A stretch of DNA of 64,000 nt from Ascarosepion bandense (GCA_037127315.1 JBBBDQ010001940.1:400001-464000), one strand, 5' to 3'; numbered from the stretch's first letter, positions 11,842 through 25,434 are shown. Program-made: numbers and translations. The notes: generated by a model from the sequence alone, not told the origin.

Positions 11842-14050
11842 TGATCATGGCCTTCTTCATCTCCATATTCCTAGTGGCTCTTAGCACGCTTTCTCCTGTT
11901 ACCCCACTCTACAATCCACCTGCTCAGTACAGTCAAGCATGTTATACACTGCTTTCCTTTGTCTCTACTACCCTCTATCTGAACTGTTAGTATCCGATTC
12001 TCCAAGCCCTTCTTTCTCATTACATATCCCAGGAACTTTAACTGTCTTTTCCTGATGTTCAGTATCAATATCTTTTTTGTTTCCATCCTTTCCAAAATCC
12101 CATCATTGCTCCCATGCTCAATCCATGATATCCACAGTATCCTTCTGTAGAACTGCATTTCAGCTGCTTTATGTTTTTCCTTCATCTTTGATGAGATTGT
12201 CCAGCATTCACTGCCATATTGAAGAACTGAAATCAGTGATCTAATACCCTCTTTGTTTTGATTGAAATTTTCCTGTCTCTCATTACTCAGTTTCTGGAAT
12301 GTGTCCTTTGTCATGCCAACTCACCTTTAGATCTTGGTGTCGCACTTTCTGTCTTCTGTTAAAACACTTTCCAGGTATTTGAATTTTTGCACCTGCTTGA
12401 TTTTTGTATTCCCCACCTGTATTTGGCATTCTGAGCTCTTTTTGCTGGTGACCATGCATTCAGGTACTTTCTTCAGCTACCTTCTGCAGGAGGTCTTGTA
12501 GTTTCCTTTCCTTGTCTACTATCAGCACTGTATCACATGCATATCATATGTTCTTCAGATGGCTGCTGCCACTGACGAATCTTGGCTCAAAATTTCCCCA
12601 CTGTACAGGTTGAACAGATCATGTGAAAAGACACATCCTTGTCTTACGCCCCTTTCTATCTTTGTATGTGTGCTGAATTCGTTTCTTATCCATATGCAGA
12701 CAGTTTGCTGCCAGTAGAGATTCTTGATTACTGTCTTTCCCAAATATGTTGAGGTTGCTGAACATTTCTATCAATTCTTTGTGGCATACTTTGTTGAAAG
12801 TTTTTGCATAAACTGTAAAACATAAGTACACATTCTTTTTCATTTGTACTACCATTTTTGATAGCATCCTAAGCCTAAATATGTACCGTGTTCTGGTGTC
12901 TTTGATGAAACCACACTGTTCTTATCCTATCTCTGGCCTGATTTTGCTTCGTGCTCTATTCATCAGGATTTAGAAGATGAGTTTTGTTATGGGGGCTCAT
13001 TAAACTGATTGTTCAGTGGAATTCACATTCGTCTGCACCTGGCTTCTTAGTGCTATAGATTTCATTCATTCATTATTTCTGTAATTTACTCTATGCCAAA
13101 ATTGTTTAAGGCTGTCAGGATCTTTATTACAATGTTGTCTTGTCCAGCTGCTTTGTTTCTGTTCAGTTTGGCCATTGCAGCTTCCACTTTGGATTTTAAT
13201 ATTTCCAGTGTCATCATTGTGTATTGTCAGCTGCTCTCTTGTGGAAATTATCATCACTGGATTATTTTCTCTTCAATATGATTGTTCCATTCTTTGATTT
13301 TATACATCTTATTGAGGAGCACGTTCCTTGTCTTGTCAGTTCTACTTCTGCACCTTTATGGGAGCTATTCTTTTTAGCCTATCTGCATTTGCTCCTTATT
13401 ATCTTGTGTAGTTTCCAGTATTCTGTTCTATGTCTTGGCATAGTTTTCTGTCTCCTTTGCATGATATCAAGAATCTCTTCAGTTATCCACTCATTGTTTT
13501 CTTCTGCATCTGGTTTCTTCTTGGACAATGTTGTTTGCTGATGCCACTGATGCTTCCTTTAGTGTGTCCCATTTCAAGTTCTCTATATTTGTTTTTAATA
13601 CTGTCAGTGTATTTTTTCTGCAGGCTGAGGTCACCCACAAGTGTGTTGTAGTCTGAGCGCTGCACTAGACTTCAGTCTCCAAAATTTCATCCATTGTTTA
13701 CAGAGGAATAGGAAGTGGTTGCTTCTACAGTCAGCACTTTGATAGGTTTTTATATTGAACCACTAAATCTTCTGTTTATGGTTATGTAACCATTTTTTTT
13801 TTGTTTTTTTTGTGTCGCCTCCTGGGCTTCTCTATGTCCATAGGTGTCTTGGGTATTCTTGAAACCAGGTGTCGGTTATTACCTGGTCATTTGCTGTGTA
13901 CCATTGGACTCATTTTTCTCCTCAGTTGTTGCAGATTCCTTATCCAAATTCAACAGTTGTCTCCCTTTCACTCTCCTTATCTAACTTGGCATTCAAGTCT
14001 TCCATTATGATTCTAATTTCTTGGGTTTTACTATCATCTACTAAACTGCA
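11842..14050 (-). mobile_element. RTE-like LINE copy B, about 2.2 kb, pseudogene
   Basis: Reading minus from about 14050: a degenerate end of the endonuclease domain, a linker (13665-13483), RT start (AMAKLNRNKAA), motif A region (CFTVYAKTFNKVCHKELIEM), motif B (GVRQGCVFSHDLFNLYS), then the C-terminal block (SVLQYGSECWTISSKMKEK, RKRQLKFLGYVMRK). Motif C is damaged and several frameshifts separate the pieces. It is truncated at the 5' end and lies in ABCC intron 2, in sense with the gene. Confidence 0.8.
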
Positions 14051-14059
14051 TTAACAAAA

Positions 14060-15095
14060 ATTCAGTAACTGGTTTTAAAACTCAAAAATCATAATCTGAG
14101 AAAAGCATACAGCTAATCATTCTAGATTTTAGAGTAAAATTAAAAGTAATTAATTTAATAAGGTGGCCTAAAAATTTTGTATGCTAGTGTGTTCTGAGGA
14201 TTGCACTTATGAGAAACAGTAGTGATTTGACCAGAATTTTTTTCTTCTGCTGTTACGGGTTAGTGATATAAGATCTTAGTTGATTTGAACACTTAACACC
14301 TTAACATTGCATAGATGGCTTTCTGTTTTTGTACCTTTCCTGTCTTGTTTTTTTTTTCTTCTTTCTCCCTTCACACCAATTAAGCTTTTTCTTGTTGGTT
14401 GTTTTTTTTTTTGTCACTAAGTGCAATTGTTTGGCAGGCTTTGTGTTAAGGTCACAAGTGCAGAAATGCAACAGTAGAGGTCATCAGTGATGCTACCCTG
14501 GTTTTATTACGAATTTCGGGTATTGCAACATCAGATTTGTTCTGCCAGGTACCCTGACCTGTTACCAGGCCACCTCTTCACTTAATTCACTCCATGGTGC
14601 AAGATTTTGATTGTAATAAAAGGTAGATTTTACTTTTATAATGGCATCAAGATTTCCTTTAGAAAATCAGATTTTTATAGTCCACAGGTATAAGAACAAA
14701 AGCAAGGTTTCCACACATCTTTCAATTTCACCACTCCTGCTCATGTATTAATGTTATGGTAAATCCTTTACATTTACTTAAATTCCACACAACATAAATT
14801 ACATATCTTCTCTGTCCATGCATTCACTTATCCTATTAGTTTGAAAATAAAAAAAAATAAAAAAGTAAAAAAAAATATAATATAAAAAAGATCATATAAA
14901 CTCAAATGATATTAAATCCATTGACTTTGTGGGTTCACAAGTTATTTAATACCAACTTTCTTGATAAACAATGCCATCTAGATAATACACTAAAAAAAAA
15001 AAAAAAAAAAAAAAAAAGATTCTATTCAACTTGTCCACCCAGAAAATGTCAGCAAATTAGCCAGCATCCTCTAGGTGCACCAATTGATCAGAATT
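14060..15095. other. Intronic sequence, nothing recognised
   Basis: AT-rich intron 2 sequence with a 26-bp A tract near 14992-15017. The segment 14430-14590 has a more balanced composition but no identifiable similarity. Confidence 0.4.
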
Positions 15096-15109
15096 ACTAG
15101 TGTTTCACT

Positions 15110-16640
15110 CAACACAAGATCTTATTCTTTTTCAGCTATATCCATTGGGATCCTTCTTCTGCTGTAACAGAGCTTTCTTTGTTGCTGCTCCCATGATTCC
15201 AGTCTTTGCCAATGCCTTTCTCAACAAGTTTCCCACAAAACCTCTGCATCTCATTTTTATTGGATCAAAATAGGTTTTTCAACCATTTTGCTGGCACCAA
15301 CACTTGGTATTTTTTGCACTTCCTTTCATTAGCAAGTGAGATATTCTCCTTCCATACAACAGATAATTCCCAAATTATTATAGCTTGAGAACTTAAATTG
15401 CTTTTTTCAGTTCCATGATCATCTGCTAATCAGGTGCTGTAGAAAGCATCTTTGGAGTATTCTTTACTTTATCAGTCTTTCCTCTGGCTTTAATAAAATG
15501 TATCAATAGTTCTCTGTACCCTACTTGATATTAGCATGACCTGATGGCTGTCGTTACTGCGTTCCTTATAACTCTGTGGACATGATTGTGGTGCCAGCAA
15601 TACAGACCATCTGCTAAAGCCTTGGAGCAACTGCTTAATATTTGTTGCAACAACCCTTTCCTTCCCCATAGAACACAGTTGGGTGTTTCAATCAATCCCC
15701 ATAACTTTAGTTTAGCTGGACTTGGGATAATGTCAAACTGATTTTATTAGGAACTGAATTCTAATGAAATCAGCATGACAAATTTGACTATTTTATCTTA
15801 CGCTGCTCAATTCCTTCCCATTTTGTACATGCTCCTTGTTTGGCAAAACCCAACCATTCTACAATAACAGTTTTTCTTAGACCTTCTCAAATTTCATTTT
15901 GTAATAACTGATACCTCTACTTAACCGTGGCATATTGTTTTCTGGGAAAATAGCCCAATCCTGACATCCCTTTTGCTGTGATTCATAGTAAGGCTTTGAC
16001 TTAGCATTTCTTCTGCTACAGTTAATTCCTTACTGGCACTCCATTTTCTTCCTGTCCAGGTTTCTATTACTGCTCCTCACAATTTCGGCAATGAGTTCTC
16101 TGAATTGGAGGAACTCCCTAGTCTGGCTTACTAAGAACTCCTCTTTGAGGCTGCTAAGTGGTAGCTTTATCATATTTGTTTTGCCATACAGCACAGCACA
16201 GCACTGCTTAAACTTCTTGGTTACCCAGGCCATCTTCAAGCATATTATTTTTCTCTCTAAAGTTTCTACTGTAGTGAGCAAGACTTCATATAGCTGAAGG
16301 GACCATAGTACTCTGGGTAATAAGGAGTATTGAAATATCAATGCTTTAAATCAATCTGACAGGCCTGATATCTTTCAGAGTACTATTAAATGTCTTGCCC
16401 AAGTACTTGATTGGTTTCTCTGAAATTGTTGGGATATTTGTTCTTGCAATCGTAAATCTATATTTGTCAGTGACCTGGCCTTTTCTAATTACTACAGAAC
16501 TTGATTTAGCTGGTTTGAATTTTATGGGGTTTTTTTTCAAGCTCCTTCAAGAGCTACCTGCCACAGAGTTCATTATGACTGTAAGTTCATCCATGTACGC
16601 TCTTATTGGTGGCTGCCAAACCCCTGACAGAGGTATGTTT
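15110..16640 (-). mobile_element. Non-LTR retrotransposon remnant of a second RT lineage (YMDD)
   Basis: Minus reading from 16640: PPIRAYMDDLTVIMNS (RT motif C as YMDD), then NPIKFKPAKSSSVVIRKGQV, PIKYLGKTF, LLPRVLWSLQLYEV, TVETLERKI. After a decayed CxxC-type region (NCVLWGRKG..LQQILSSCSKAL) it reaches LANERKCKKYQVLV and GSSNKESSV near 15130. I recall this order from a widespread metazoan LINE family whose C-terminus carries a CCHC motif and a restriction-like endonuclease. Only two short ORFs stay open (16030-16341 and 16346-16540). It is 5'-truncated. Confidence 0.65.
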
Positions 16641-17404
16641 TGTTTTGTTGTTGTTTCTCTCTCTCAATGTGGTGGTGTAATCCTATTTTCAAATAGCTGA
16701 TATTAATTTTTTTTTTTTTTGATTTTAAATATAAGAGATTTCTCTAAAGTTGAAAAGTACAATTACTTTTGGTGGGAAAAGTAAGCAAATTGAGTATGTG
16801 CAGCTGAAGCATCGACATATGTTATCCTGTTTTGACTACTTGTTTGCTCCAAGTTAAACTGGACTATGAGAATTTCCTGTCTCTAGTTACCTGAGCTCTT
16901 GGTACAAACAGGCAAGCAATAAGAGAGTAAGTCTCTCCCCACTTCAGTGGTGAAGAGCTGAAGGCTCAGTCGAAATGGATAATTGATATTTCCATTTCGA
17001 GCTTTATACAGGGAGGGAAATCAAATTCCCCATGACTAACTTTACCACCCTGGTTTTGTGCCTTTTCACTAAGACTGAGGCAGAAAACAAAATTAGCAGA
17101 ATTAGGCCCATGATTTGAAGAAGACAGTCAATCGGAAATAGGCATGCAGCTTCCAAGAACATTGTTACTGTAATGAGATATTGAAATACCAGCCAACTGA
17201 TTGTGCATCACCCAGCTTTGACTTGCTTATAATTATGACTTTACGCTCTCACAACCTGATTGAGCACTCTGGAAGAATGGTAGACTTTGAAAAACAGTAG
17301 CTACCCTAGCATGTACGCATCGCTCAGTCACTAATGAATTAGAGCACTGGCTATTGGGTGTGTATAATGATAATATACATGCTAAAAAAATCTGCCTTCT
17401 ACTG

Positions 17405-17544
17405 AGCGCCCATAGCCCAGAGGTAGAATCATCGACTGATGCCACTGCGGTTGGGTTTCAATCCTGGGTTAAAAAAAAGTAATCGGAGTCTAACAGTACT
17501 GATGAGCTGTGATACAGCAAAACAGATCTGTCTGCAGATGACTA

Positions 17545-17575
<31 letters not shown>
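17405..17575 (+). repeat. tRNA-derived SINE
   Basis: TAGCCCAGAGGTAG (about 17413) fits RNA polymerase III box A, and GGTTTCAATCC (about 17454) fits box B, with tRNA-like spacing. A body of about 100 bp follows, ending in an AT dinucleotide run at 17548-17570. The sequence before it has a hairpin (TCGAAATGGA/TCCATTTCGA) at 16971-17001. Confidence 0.55.
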
Positions 17576-18295
17576 AATCTATACCCATGGTGTTGCAGTG
17601 TTGTACTGATTATGTTCTGTTGGCTGGGGACCGCAGATCACATATCTAGTTTTTAACAATATACTGAACTCTTTTGTCTGGACTAACCTAGCCAGGTGAT
17701 AACAGGCAATCTACTTCAGCCAGTCCGAGATCAAACAAACACAATGAAGATGGATTGGTCAAGGTACACCTGGGGATCAGGTTACAGTGGTTCTGGACAT
17801 TACTCTGACCTGGAATTTGTCAGTGCTACTAAGAATGCAATGCCTTTCTAAAGCTTCACCTACAAGCTAGTGTGGAATCAATCTATAGATATTTGTGAGG
17901 TCAGACCATAAAACTTAAATCATCTTTGTTCTTTCTGGTTTATCTCAGAAGTTGCATCCGAACTCCTGTATGTTTCAGGCAGCCAGGCATTCACACAATG
18001 ACTCTTCTAAACTGAGGAGTCATGTAGCTATTATTGACACAATAGTAAGCGAGACATTTGTCCAATATTCTGAAGAAGATCATATACTGTGTTAAGAGAA
18101 ATTATACAGAATTGATCAATCTCTTTTGAGAATTCTCCCTTAGGGATCCAGATTCATTCAACTTGTCTCCATTGTATGGGAATCTCTAGATTGTCATTAA
18201 TAATTTCCAGACATTGGAGTATTCCTGGGCATCGCTTGTATACAATATAAGACTCTGCTAGGGCCCAGCAACAATCTCTGATACTAATAAACCCA

Positions 18296-18331
<36 letters not shown>

Positions 18332-18902
18332 GTCTTGCTACAATCAGGCTCTCCTGTAGACCTGTCACCTTTCTGATCATAGTTTTATTAAAAAAAAAAA
18401 AAAAAGAAAAAAAAAGCCATGCATGTAAGATTAGACAGATTTTAGTCGATAACAAAATATGCTCACATACACATAGTAAAAAGAACCTTCAAATATTAGA
18501 GGCCATCTATATTAAATCAAAGCAACCCACACTCAATAAAATTACATTTCAAACTAGTCACAACACATTACATTGCATTTAAAGATATGGTTCTGTTAAC
18601 ATTTCAGTCTCTCACATTCAGAACCACATTTCTAATTCACGACCTGTGTCTGCTATTTGGTGACTTATCGTTGCATAGCAATGTTTTATGTCAACACAAG
18701 AAAATATCATCTTTGATGGTGGTTATCTGTGTTAACGTCCTTACAACCAGTCTGAAGATGGCTTATGTAAGCTTAAAGATTAGAACCAGCGTAATAAATA
18801 TTAAACCCAATCTTGGACAATTTTCGTTTTTATTTTCACCATAAATTAAAGGTAAAATACAATGTTTACAATGGCTCATGATTAAACATAATATACATTC
18901 AG

Positions 18903-18941
<39 letters not shown>

Positions 18942-18982
18942 AAAGAATATTAATAAAAAGTTTTGAATTTAAAAATGTCCTT

Positions 18983-19179
18983 TTTTTTTTTTGACAGTAT
19001 TTGTTTATTTTTATTATATTTTATATTTCAGACCGCCCTCGGTCCTTCATCAGAAACAACTGATTTTTAAATTTGAATTACGTTTCTAATTCAAATTTAA
19101 AAATCAGTTGTTTCTGATGAAGGACCGAGGACGGTCTGAAATATAAAATATAATAAAAATAAACAAATACTGTTCAAAA
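18983..19179. repeat. Near-perfect 90-bp inverted repeat flanked by AT microsatellites
   Basis: The left arm (to 19080) and right arm (19087-19179) are reverse complements over about 90 bp with one or two mismatches and a 6-bp loop (CGTTTC). They include CTGATGAAGGACCGAGG on the right arm. AT dinucleotide tracts lie outside both arms (18908-18939 and 19184-19225). Confidence 0.9.
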
Positions 19180-19183
19180 AAAG

Positions 19184-19243
<60 letters not shown>

Positions 19244-19689
19244 ATATACATACATATACACAAACAAGTATTCAGAAGGACAATGAATTTGTGAATTTTC
19301 CACCTGACAACTGTAACATCCGATTTGCACTTTAAGGAGTCCATTACCTACTATTAAATAGTAAGCTTACAAGCAGTAAAAACAAGTATCCATACTATAT
19401 TTAGTTTTCATATACTTTTCTACAGACAGTTTATTAGGAACTCATACTGATAGTAAATTTACATTCAACAAACCAGTTTTTACTGGCTTTAAGGTATTTT
19501 ATTTGTTATGGCCTCTTGTCTTATGGCTGAAATTGTTACACATTTTCTTACGAGTGACAGGAATTGTTGTTTGAGCCCAAGTCAGAATTCTAAATACTGA
19601 TTTTATAGGCATCCTCCAGTTAAAAGGAGGACATAATACATGCTTCATACTTTAATTCTTCTCTATTTGATCTTCTATACAATGCTCGT

Positions 19690-20000
19690 TATGTTTTATG
19701 GTGCAGTGGATATCGACTCGGAACAAGAAATTGGAGACCAGAGTTTGAATTCCAGTTGAATTTGTTGCATTCACTAACACGCAAATACCCTAAGGAAAGG
19801 TATTAACCTGTCTCTTCCATCCAGCTATGGGTTAAATAACAGGACAGACTGGGTTCTGTAGCCTTGGTTGGCAACCAGTCTATCACAGAAAATAATGGCA
19901 ACCTACTGTGGGGAAAATCCTCTGCAGAGTCAGTCATGTCTTGAAAGAGACATGATCGCTGAAGCATGTATCATGCATGGTACTTAACCGACTGATACAA
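19690..20000 (+). repeat. tRNA-derived SINE, second family
   Basis: TGGTGCAGTGGA (19699) fits box A and AGTTTGAATTCC (about 19742) fits box B. The downstream body (TATGGGTTAAATA.CAG.. GGCAACCAGTCTATC) recurs at 27890-28125, where TATGGGTTAAATAGCAGAGTAG is diverged, so this is a dispersed family. Confidence 0.55.
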
Positions 20001-20420
20001 TGCTCAGACATCATCTCAGAAATTATAAATTTTCAGGAGAAATCTATGTTTAGAATGTGAAGAAAAATTAAACTCACTAAAGAATTTCAATGACAAAATC
20101 AATATGACATTAGATACTATATGTAATAGATACAGAGCAAAAGTAAAAAGCATTTAGGTGCAATCTTTTGTCGAACTTCTGATAACAATGATAAAATATG
20201 CATTGGCATACATCTAAACTATTAAGAGCATGGTGTAGCACAACAAAGTTCCTAAAAGTTACCCTAAGAAATAAACCCTATTTCCATATATATATATATA
20301 TATGCAAATTCAAACAACTGATGGTCCCGTAGAAATAATATAACATGAATATTCTACTGAATACCAACCAACTGATATTTCTTTGCCATGACCTCTTTTG
20401 ACTTGCTTCTAATTATTTGG

Positions 20421-20424
20421 GAGA

Positions 20425-20500
<76 letters not shown>

Positions 20501-20506
20501 TCTCTG
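20421..20506. repeat. Self-complementary (TG)n(TA)n(CA)n microsatellite
   Basis: A TG run passes into a TA run and then a CA run. The flanks GAGATG and CATCTC extend the symmetry beyond the dinucleotides, so the whole 86 bp is an inverted repeat. Confidence 0.95.
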
Positions 20507-20889
20507 AATCTGGTTTTATATCAATCTCTCACAAGTCTGGTCCATCCTCATCAAGTCATAACAAGTGGTCCTGTTTTGGCTAATCTGAGATCAACAACAC
20601 AGCATGGCCAGAATCCGCCAAAGGTCAGGGATGCTGACTGGGCACAGCCAGGGGTTGTGTTATGCAACAAAGTCGACGAGAACAAGTGGCAAATCAGATT
20701 GGCGAGAATGTGCAGCAAAGCAGATGAGGGCAAGCAGTGACAGCAAGTTGACAAGGCAAGCGGTAACAAGTTGGCAGTATCAAATAAGTCTCTTTAGTCA
20801 TTCCCTTAAATTCTCTATTCTGTGGTTGTGTTCGCCAGCACCAGTTATTGTTTATTGTATTTTCAGAGTTTTTCTAGATAGGCGATAGC

Positions 20890-22400
20890 ATGGCAGACTG
20901 AGTCCCTGGGACTGGATAGGGATGAGGTAGAAGAGGAAATGAGAGAGCAGCAACACAATGTGGACCTGAGAGGGGTATTGGGGGGGGGGAAATCAAGGAT
21001 TAGCTTTTGTCAGTTCACAAGTCCCAGGTTGTTTTTAAAATTTTGGACTGTGAGACTGTAAGTGGCATAGAAATGCCGCAATGGAGAAGGCCTCAGAGTT
21101 TATAGAGCAGCTCCTACAAAGGTATCCACAGATACCCTGGGAAGAGGTAGAAGAGGATCACCAAGTTTGCCAATGAAGGATGATGATAGAGGCCATGAGG
21201 ACACTCCTCAAACTAATTTAGTTGAAGGATGAGATCCCCAGAGAGTTGTGAGCCAGGGCAGAGAAGCTGGCTGGAAAAAGATGTGGGCAAATGCAGTGAT
21301 GCAAGTGCAGGTCGCGATTCGTACATAGAAGCCCTTGGGGAGGAGCGTGTTCACCATGATGTATTAAAAGGGAGGCCCCTTGAATTCATCGACTGCAATA
21401 GCTCTAGCAAAAAAGATAGCACTGGAGTCTGGCAGAAGGCCAGGAACAAAGATCCAGGGCAAAGTTAGAGTTGTAAGAGTGGTTTTTGACTATCTTTCAG
21501 TTTTATTTTCAGTAGAGAGTGAAAGGTTTAGGGAAGAAGATTCTAGAAGAAGGTATAGGTTTTTTCTTTACAGGTAGATAGGGCTTGGTTTGCTGGACCT
21601 GTGGCCATGAAGGCTACAGGATTATGAATTGTCCGACAAATCAGCAATGCCCTCCCCCCATCCCTTGACTTAAATGGTATCAAAACCTGTGGAAGGTGTG
21701 GTGAAAAGGAGCACAACACTAGATGGCTTGGGCTTCACAGGGGTGTACCACCATTTAGAATCAAAAAAGAACCTGAAGAATGGGAAGAAGTAAGAGTTGC
21801 CCCAGTAGTAAGAGGAAGGGTGGCCCATATCAGAACAACTAGAATGAGGTTCTGGGCATGTAGTCCTGAGAGTCATTTTGCAGCAAATTGCCCCATGAGG
21901 AGGTGCTGGTATTGTGAAAGACCAGGTCACCTGAAGAGAAGCTGTCTGCAGCGATGGAGGGTCCTTTTCAGTCACCCAAATGGAAGGGGTTATGGTAGGA
22001 CCCCTATGCGAATGACCCTGGTGATGTGCTACTGCCAGCACCTGTGGCTGGTTGTCATGAGAACTAAGGTACTAAGACACAAAGACAGCTGCGGTGTCTC
22101 AGGTGTTGGTAGAAGTAGGACTTCATTGTGAGATATTAGTGGGAGGATCAGTAGTAAGAACTGTAATAGATACTGGTTTAGGTGTTGAATCAGGAAAATT
22201 ATGAGCGCTTGAGATATAGGGGTAAGCTGAAGAAGGCAGACATAGAAATTACTCAAGCGGCGGGAATCATGAAGATAAAAGGGATGGTGAATCTTTCGGC
22301 GGAAATAGATGGGACGAGCAGGGTTCAGAGGTTTTATGTGGTCTCAGATTTGTGTGAAGAGGCAATTTTGGGATAAGATTGACTTCATCATCATGAATCC
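20890..22400 (+). mobile_element. Gypsy-type LTR retrotransposon gag and protease remnant
   Basis: Plus-strand fragments in several frames give a capsid-like tail (AIALAKKIALESGRRPGTK), then cysteine knuckles. CWYCERPGHLKRSC is an intact CX2CX4HX4C at about 21910-21950; an earlier CWTCGHEGYRIMNC has Tyr for His. Next come an aspartic-protease active site (VIDTG, about 22163) and the downstream YVVSDLCEEAILG (about 22335), as in Gypsy proteases. Many frameshifts and stops are present. No RT was recognised downstream before the A tract at about 23070. Confidence 0.75.
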
Positions 22401-22429
22401 AGGATAGATTTTAATACCCCTGCCTTTGT

Positions 22430-23343
22430 AGGGAAAGAAGAGTACCATTAATATTGGCAAAAGGCAGGCCAGTACTGAGGTAAGTTAGATCTCTAAAGGT
22501 GAATAAGGCAAGAAAGGTGGGGTGGAAATCCATTAACAAGATAGTAGAGCCAGAGGATATGGAAATGGACTCTGGGCACGAAGAAAATAAAAATAAGAAA
22601 CCAGCAAGTGGGGACTCAACATAGCCAGCTGGAAGGAGCAACCTGTGTACCACCACAAAGTGAGCCCACTCTGCTCCAACATCCCCAAGGGGTAGGAAAA
22701 GTGGCTACTAAAAGAATCTATCTTTAATAAAGTATGACAGGCTAGTCATTTCCTAACAATTTTACTAGAGCACATAAGGGCTCAGCTGGATATGTTATCC
22801 TTGGGTGACTTGCTCCCCACCCTGTATAGTGACTGCTGGACATTTAAGTGAATTGTTAATCAAGATACAAACTGAGTTACCTCACCATTTAAGATTACCA
22901 GTAGACACCTCTAACTACCCAAAGACTAAAAAAACTACTACTATATTTTTTTTTTAAATCTTGAATTCATGTACATGATCTATTTAAATAGACATGTCCA
23001 GGTGTCTGTATTTTTATTTTATTAGTGTTTTGAATTTGGGCATTTAAATTTTTAAGTGGTGGGAGAGGAGAAAAAAAAAAAAAAAAAAAAAAAAAATCAA
23101 ACATCCTGGATGACAGAATTTCCTACAAATCAACTTTTAAAGTGACCAAAGAATAACATTTAATCACTAAATTATAGATATGGTTAAAAATATAAATAAA
23201 ATCTAATTATAAGTGAGAAACCCATGAGAAGATTTTGTCTAATTAAAAATCAGGGATACAGATAATAATAAGTATCTATTAACAAAATGTCAAATTATCA
23301 CTTATACAGTACCAAGATTAACAGAAAATCCATAGCTTAATGA

Positions 23344-23391
<48 letters not shown>

Positions 23392-23630
23392 AAAGTTTAT
23401 TGTACATAGATATTTATCAATGTAAGTGAACAAGTGTACCCTTGGCTTCAAAATATTTGAGAGGATTATTAGCTGTTTCTTCAGAGGTTATTCCCCTGGG
23501 CATGGCAAGAGGGAAATATATATTTCTTCAATACTTGACACTCATAAAAAAAAAAAAAAAAAAAAAATTATATATATATATATATATATATATTTTCTCT
23601 ATTATAATATATAAGAAGAGATCACACTTA
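22430..23630. other. Intronic tail of the Gypsy remnant, A tracts
   Basis: 22400-22900 is less AT-rich and may be decayed pol sequence, but no motif is recognised. A tracts lie at about 23071-23096 and 23349-23389 (41 bp), then an A run and a TA run at 23547-23591 just before ABCC exon 2. Confidence 0.4.
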
Positions 23631-23631
23631 C

Positions 23632-23814
23632 ATTTTTGCTTATATTTATCCAGGTGTAAGGAATGGCATTGCTGGAATGTTTGTACATATAGTACAAATA
23701 GAAAGGCAGGCAACACCATAGCCAGATACAGGGTAGCCACATAAGAATGGTGTTTTGGAAACATTGTGTGAACTGTGGCCATGTTGCATTGTTACTCCAG
23801 GTGATACTAATATT
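23632..23814 (-). CDS. ABCC-type transporter exon 2 (glycosylated N-terminus and TM1)
   Basis: The exon has 61 codons between the acceptor TTTTTACAG (ending at 23815) and the donor GTAAGTGT (from 23631). It encodes residues 17-77. NISITW and NATW supply two N-glycosylation sequons before the first helix, as in the MRP1 N-terminus. The stretch FTQCFQNTILMWLPC is very close to the human MRP1 segment leading into TM1, including the Cys equivalent to human Cys32. The hydrophobic run from ILMW to YYMY (about residues 39-60) is TM1. Two ORFs in other frames overlap this exon; the true frame is fixed by splicing and similarity. Confidence 0.93.
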
Positions 23815-24666
23815 CTGTAAAAAGATTGAAAGGAAAAAAAAGATTTAAAAAGATCTGGCATCACAGATTTTCATTCTTGCAAAGAATGAGGATAGTTTTT
23901 TTTTTTTGTTAAAAATAAGGATTTTACCATTCAGACTAGCACATCCTTTCAAATGGAAAAGCATATAAATAAGTTCAAACAAAAGCAATTACAAAAAATA
24001 TTAAGTAGGGAATACTTATCCAATATTACATGGTTTCTTTTATCAGATAAAGATGACTAGAGATAGAATATTAGTATGATTATAATATTGACTGCAAGTA
24101 AAATTTTTTCCATTTATAAATGTCTTTCTTCAAATTACAAAGAAATATGACATACCATACTTTTATGTTCAATACTAAAGACAGATATAGTCAAAACAAA
24201 GTCTGTAGCATTGTGAATTTTAAAGACAAGAAATTTGAACAAAAATTTATACAGTTACATCTGTGCCATTTAGCTCCAGTACTTTTTGCCATCTTTGCGA
24301 CAGCTTCATGATTATATCAGAAGTTGGCATCTTTTTGAAAGATGAAAGAGTTTAGTTTTTACAAGCTTTCAAAGAACACATTGATTTGTTTACTGGCATG
24401 ACTCCTTAGGAGTCACTTAATTTTCTTGGAAGCTTTGAAGTAGTAAACATGTTATTCTTGCAACTGAATACATGGTAGATGATACTGAGCCTTTGTGCAT
24501 ATATATGCTTGTCTAGACAATTACTAGAAGCAGTTATTGCTTTATGTTGTAGTTTTGTTTAGTTACATTTTGGAATATAGTTTGATTTAAGAAATTATAG
24601 GATATATGGATTTATGTCCTGAAAGACATCTTTCATGTTTGTTGAGTAGTATTTTAAACAAATTTG

Positions 24667-25070
24667 GTCAAAGTTGCCATAATTTATTAGTATACATCTG
24701 TATAATTCTTGACATGCCATACAGATGATAAGTGGATCTTGTTTTAGGACATAAGAATGGGGTTGTCATGGAGAATCCAATATGAAGTCTGGACATTATT
24801 ACTTCATTTTCCCTTGTCCATAGCGTTTGAAGCCATTCTTCCATTGTCAAAGAACTGAACTTCTTCCTACTAGAATTTTGTATGGACTGAAGCAAGAGAA
24901 TCCAAAAAAGGTGCACAGTTATAAATCCACTTTTTGTCTATTCATTGAATATTGCTGTCACTATAAATATCAAGATTCTTGACAAAATTGAAAGAGTATC
25001 TCAACTTCACTTTCCCAGCACCATGTCATGTCTTCCTGCTGTCTTTTGAAAAATATTTCCAATGAAATTG
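24667..25070 (-). mobile_element. LINE C-terminal fragment (RNase H-end type)
   Basis: Minus reading gives MASN..WTRENEVIMSRLHIGFS and a following HLYGM segment. It resembles the conserved EVILTRLRIGH..LTHSYLL stretch found after RNase H in I/jockey-type LINEs. No other domain is intact. Confidence 0.45.
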
Positions 25071-25374
25071 TTCTGATGAGCTTTCCTCCATGGTACCCTG
25101 ACTGCACAAATTAAAACATACATTAGCAACTAAATTTCACCATTTTACTGTTGAACTACCCAGATGCAACTATGTTCTATTATAATAGTTTCTTTGATCT
25201 CACTTCTTGCCTGTGGAACTCTTGCATTTTGTTCTATATAATCTTCAAAAATTTAAATGAAATGCTAATCATATTCTGTCTTCCTTAAACCTGTTCTTTC
25301 ATTGTCCTTTCTTCTTAATGAATTCTTTTTCACTTCAAGTAACCACTTACATGGGATGAATTGAGATGTTAGTG

Positions 25375-25405
<31 letters not shown>

Positions 25406-25434
25406 CTAACACTTTCATTGTGCTTTGATTTTGT

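Noticed and set aside
21820..22131. Host CCHC zinc-finger gene
   Set aside because: The knuckles are followed by a DTG protease site and ILG in register, so they belong to a Gypsy gag-pol remnant.
24235..24320. Minus-strand LSQRWQKVLELNGTDV, resembling a mariner transposase C-terminus
   Set aside because: Only about 17 residues fit, and I found neither an upstream catalytic region nor a terminal repeat. Too weak for a feature.
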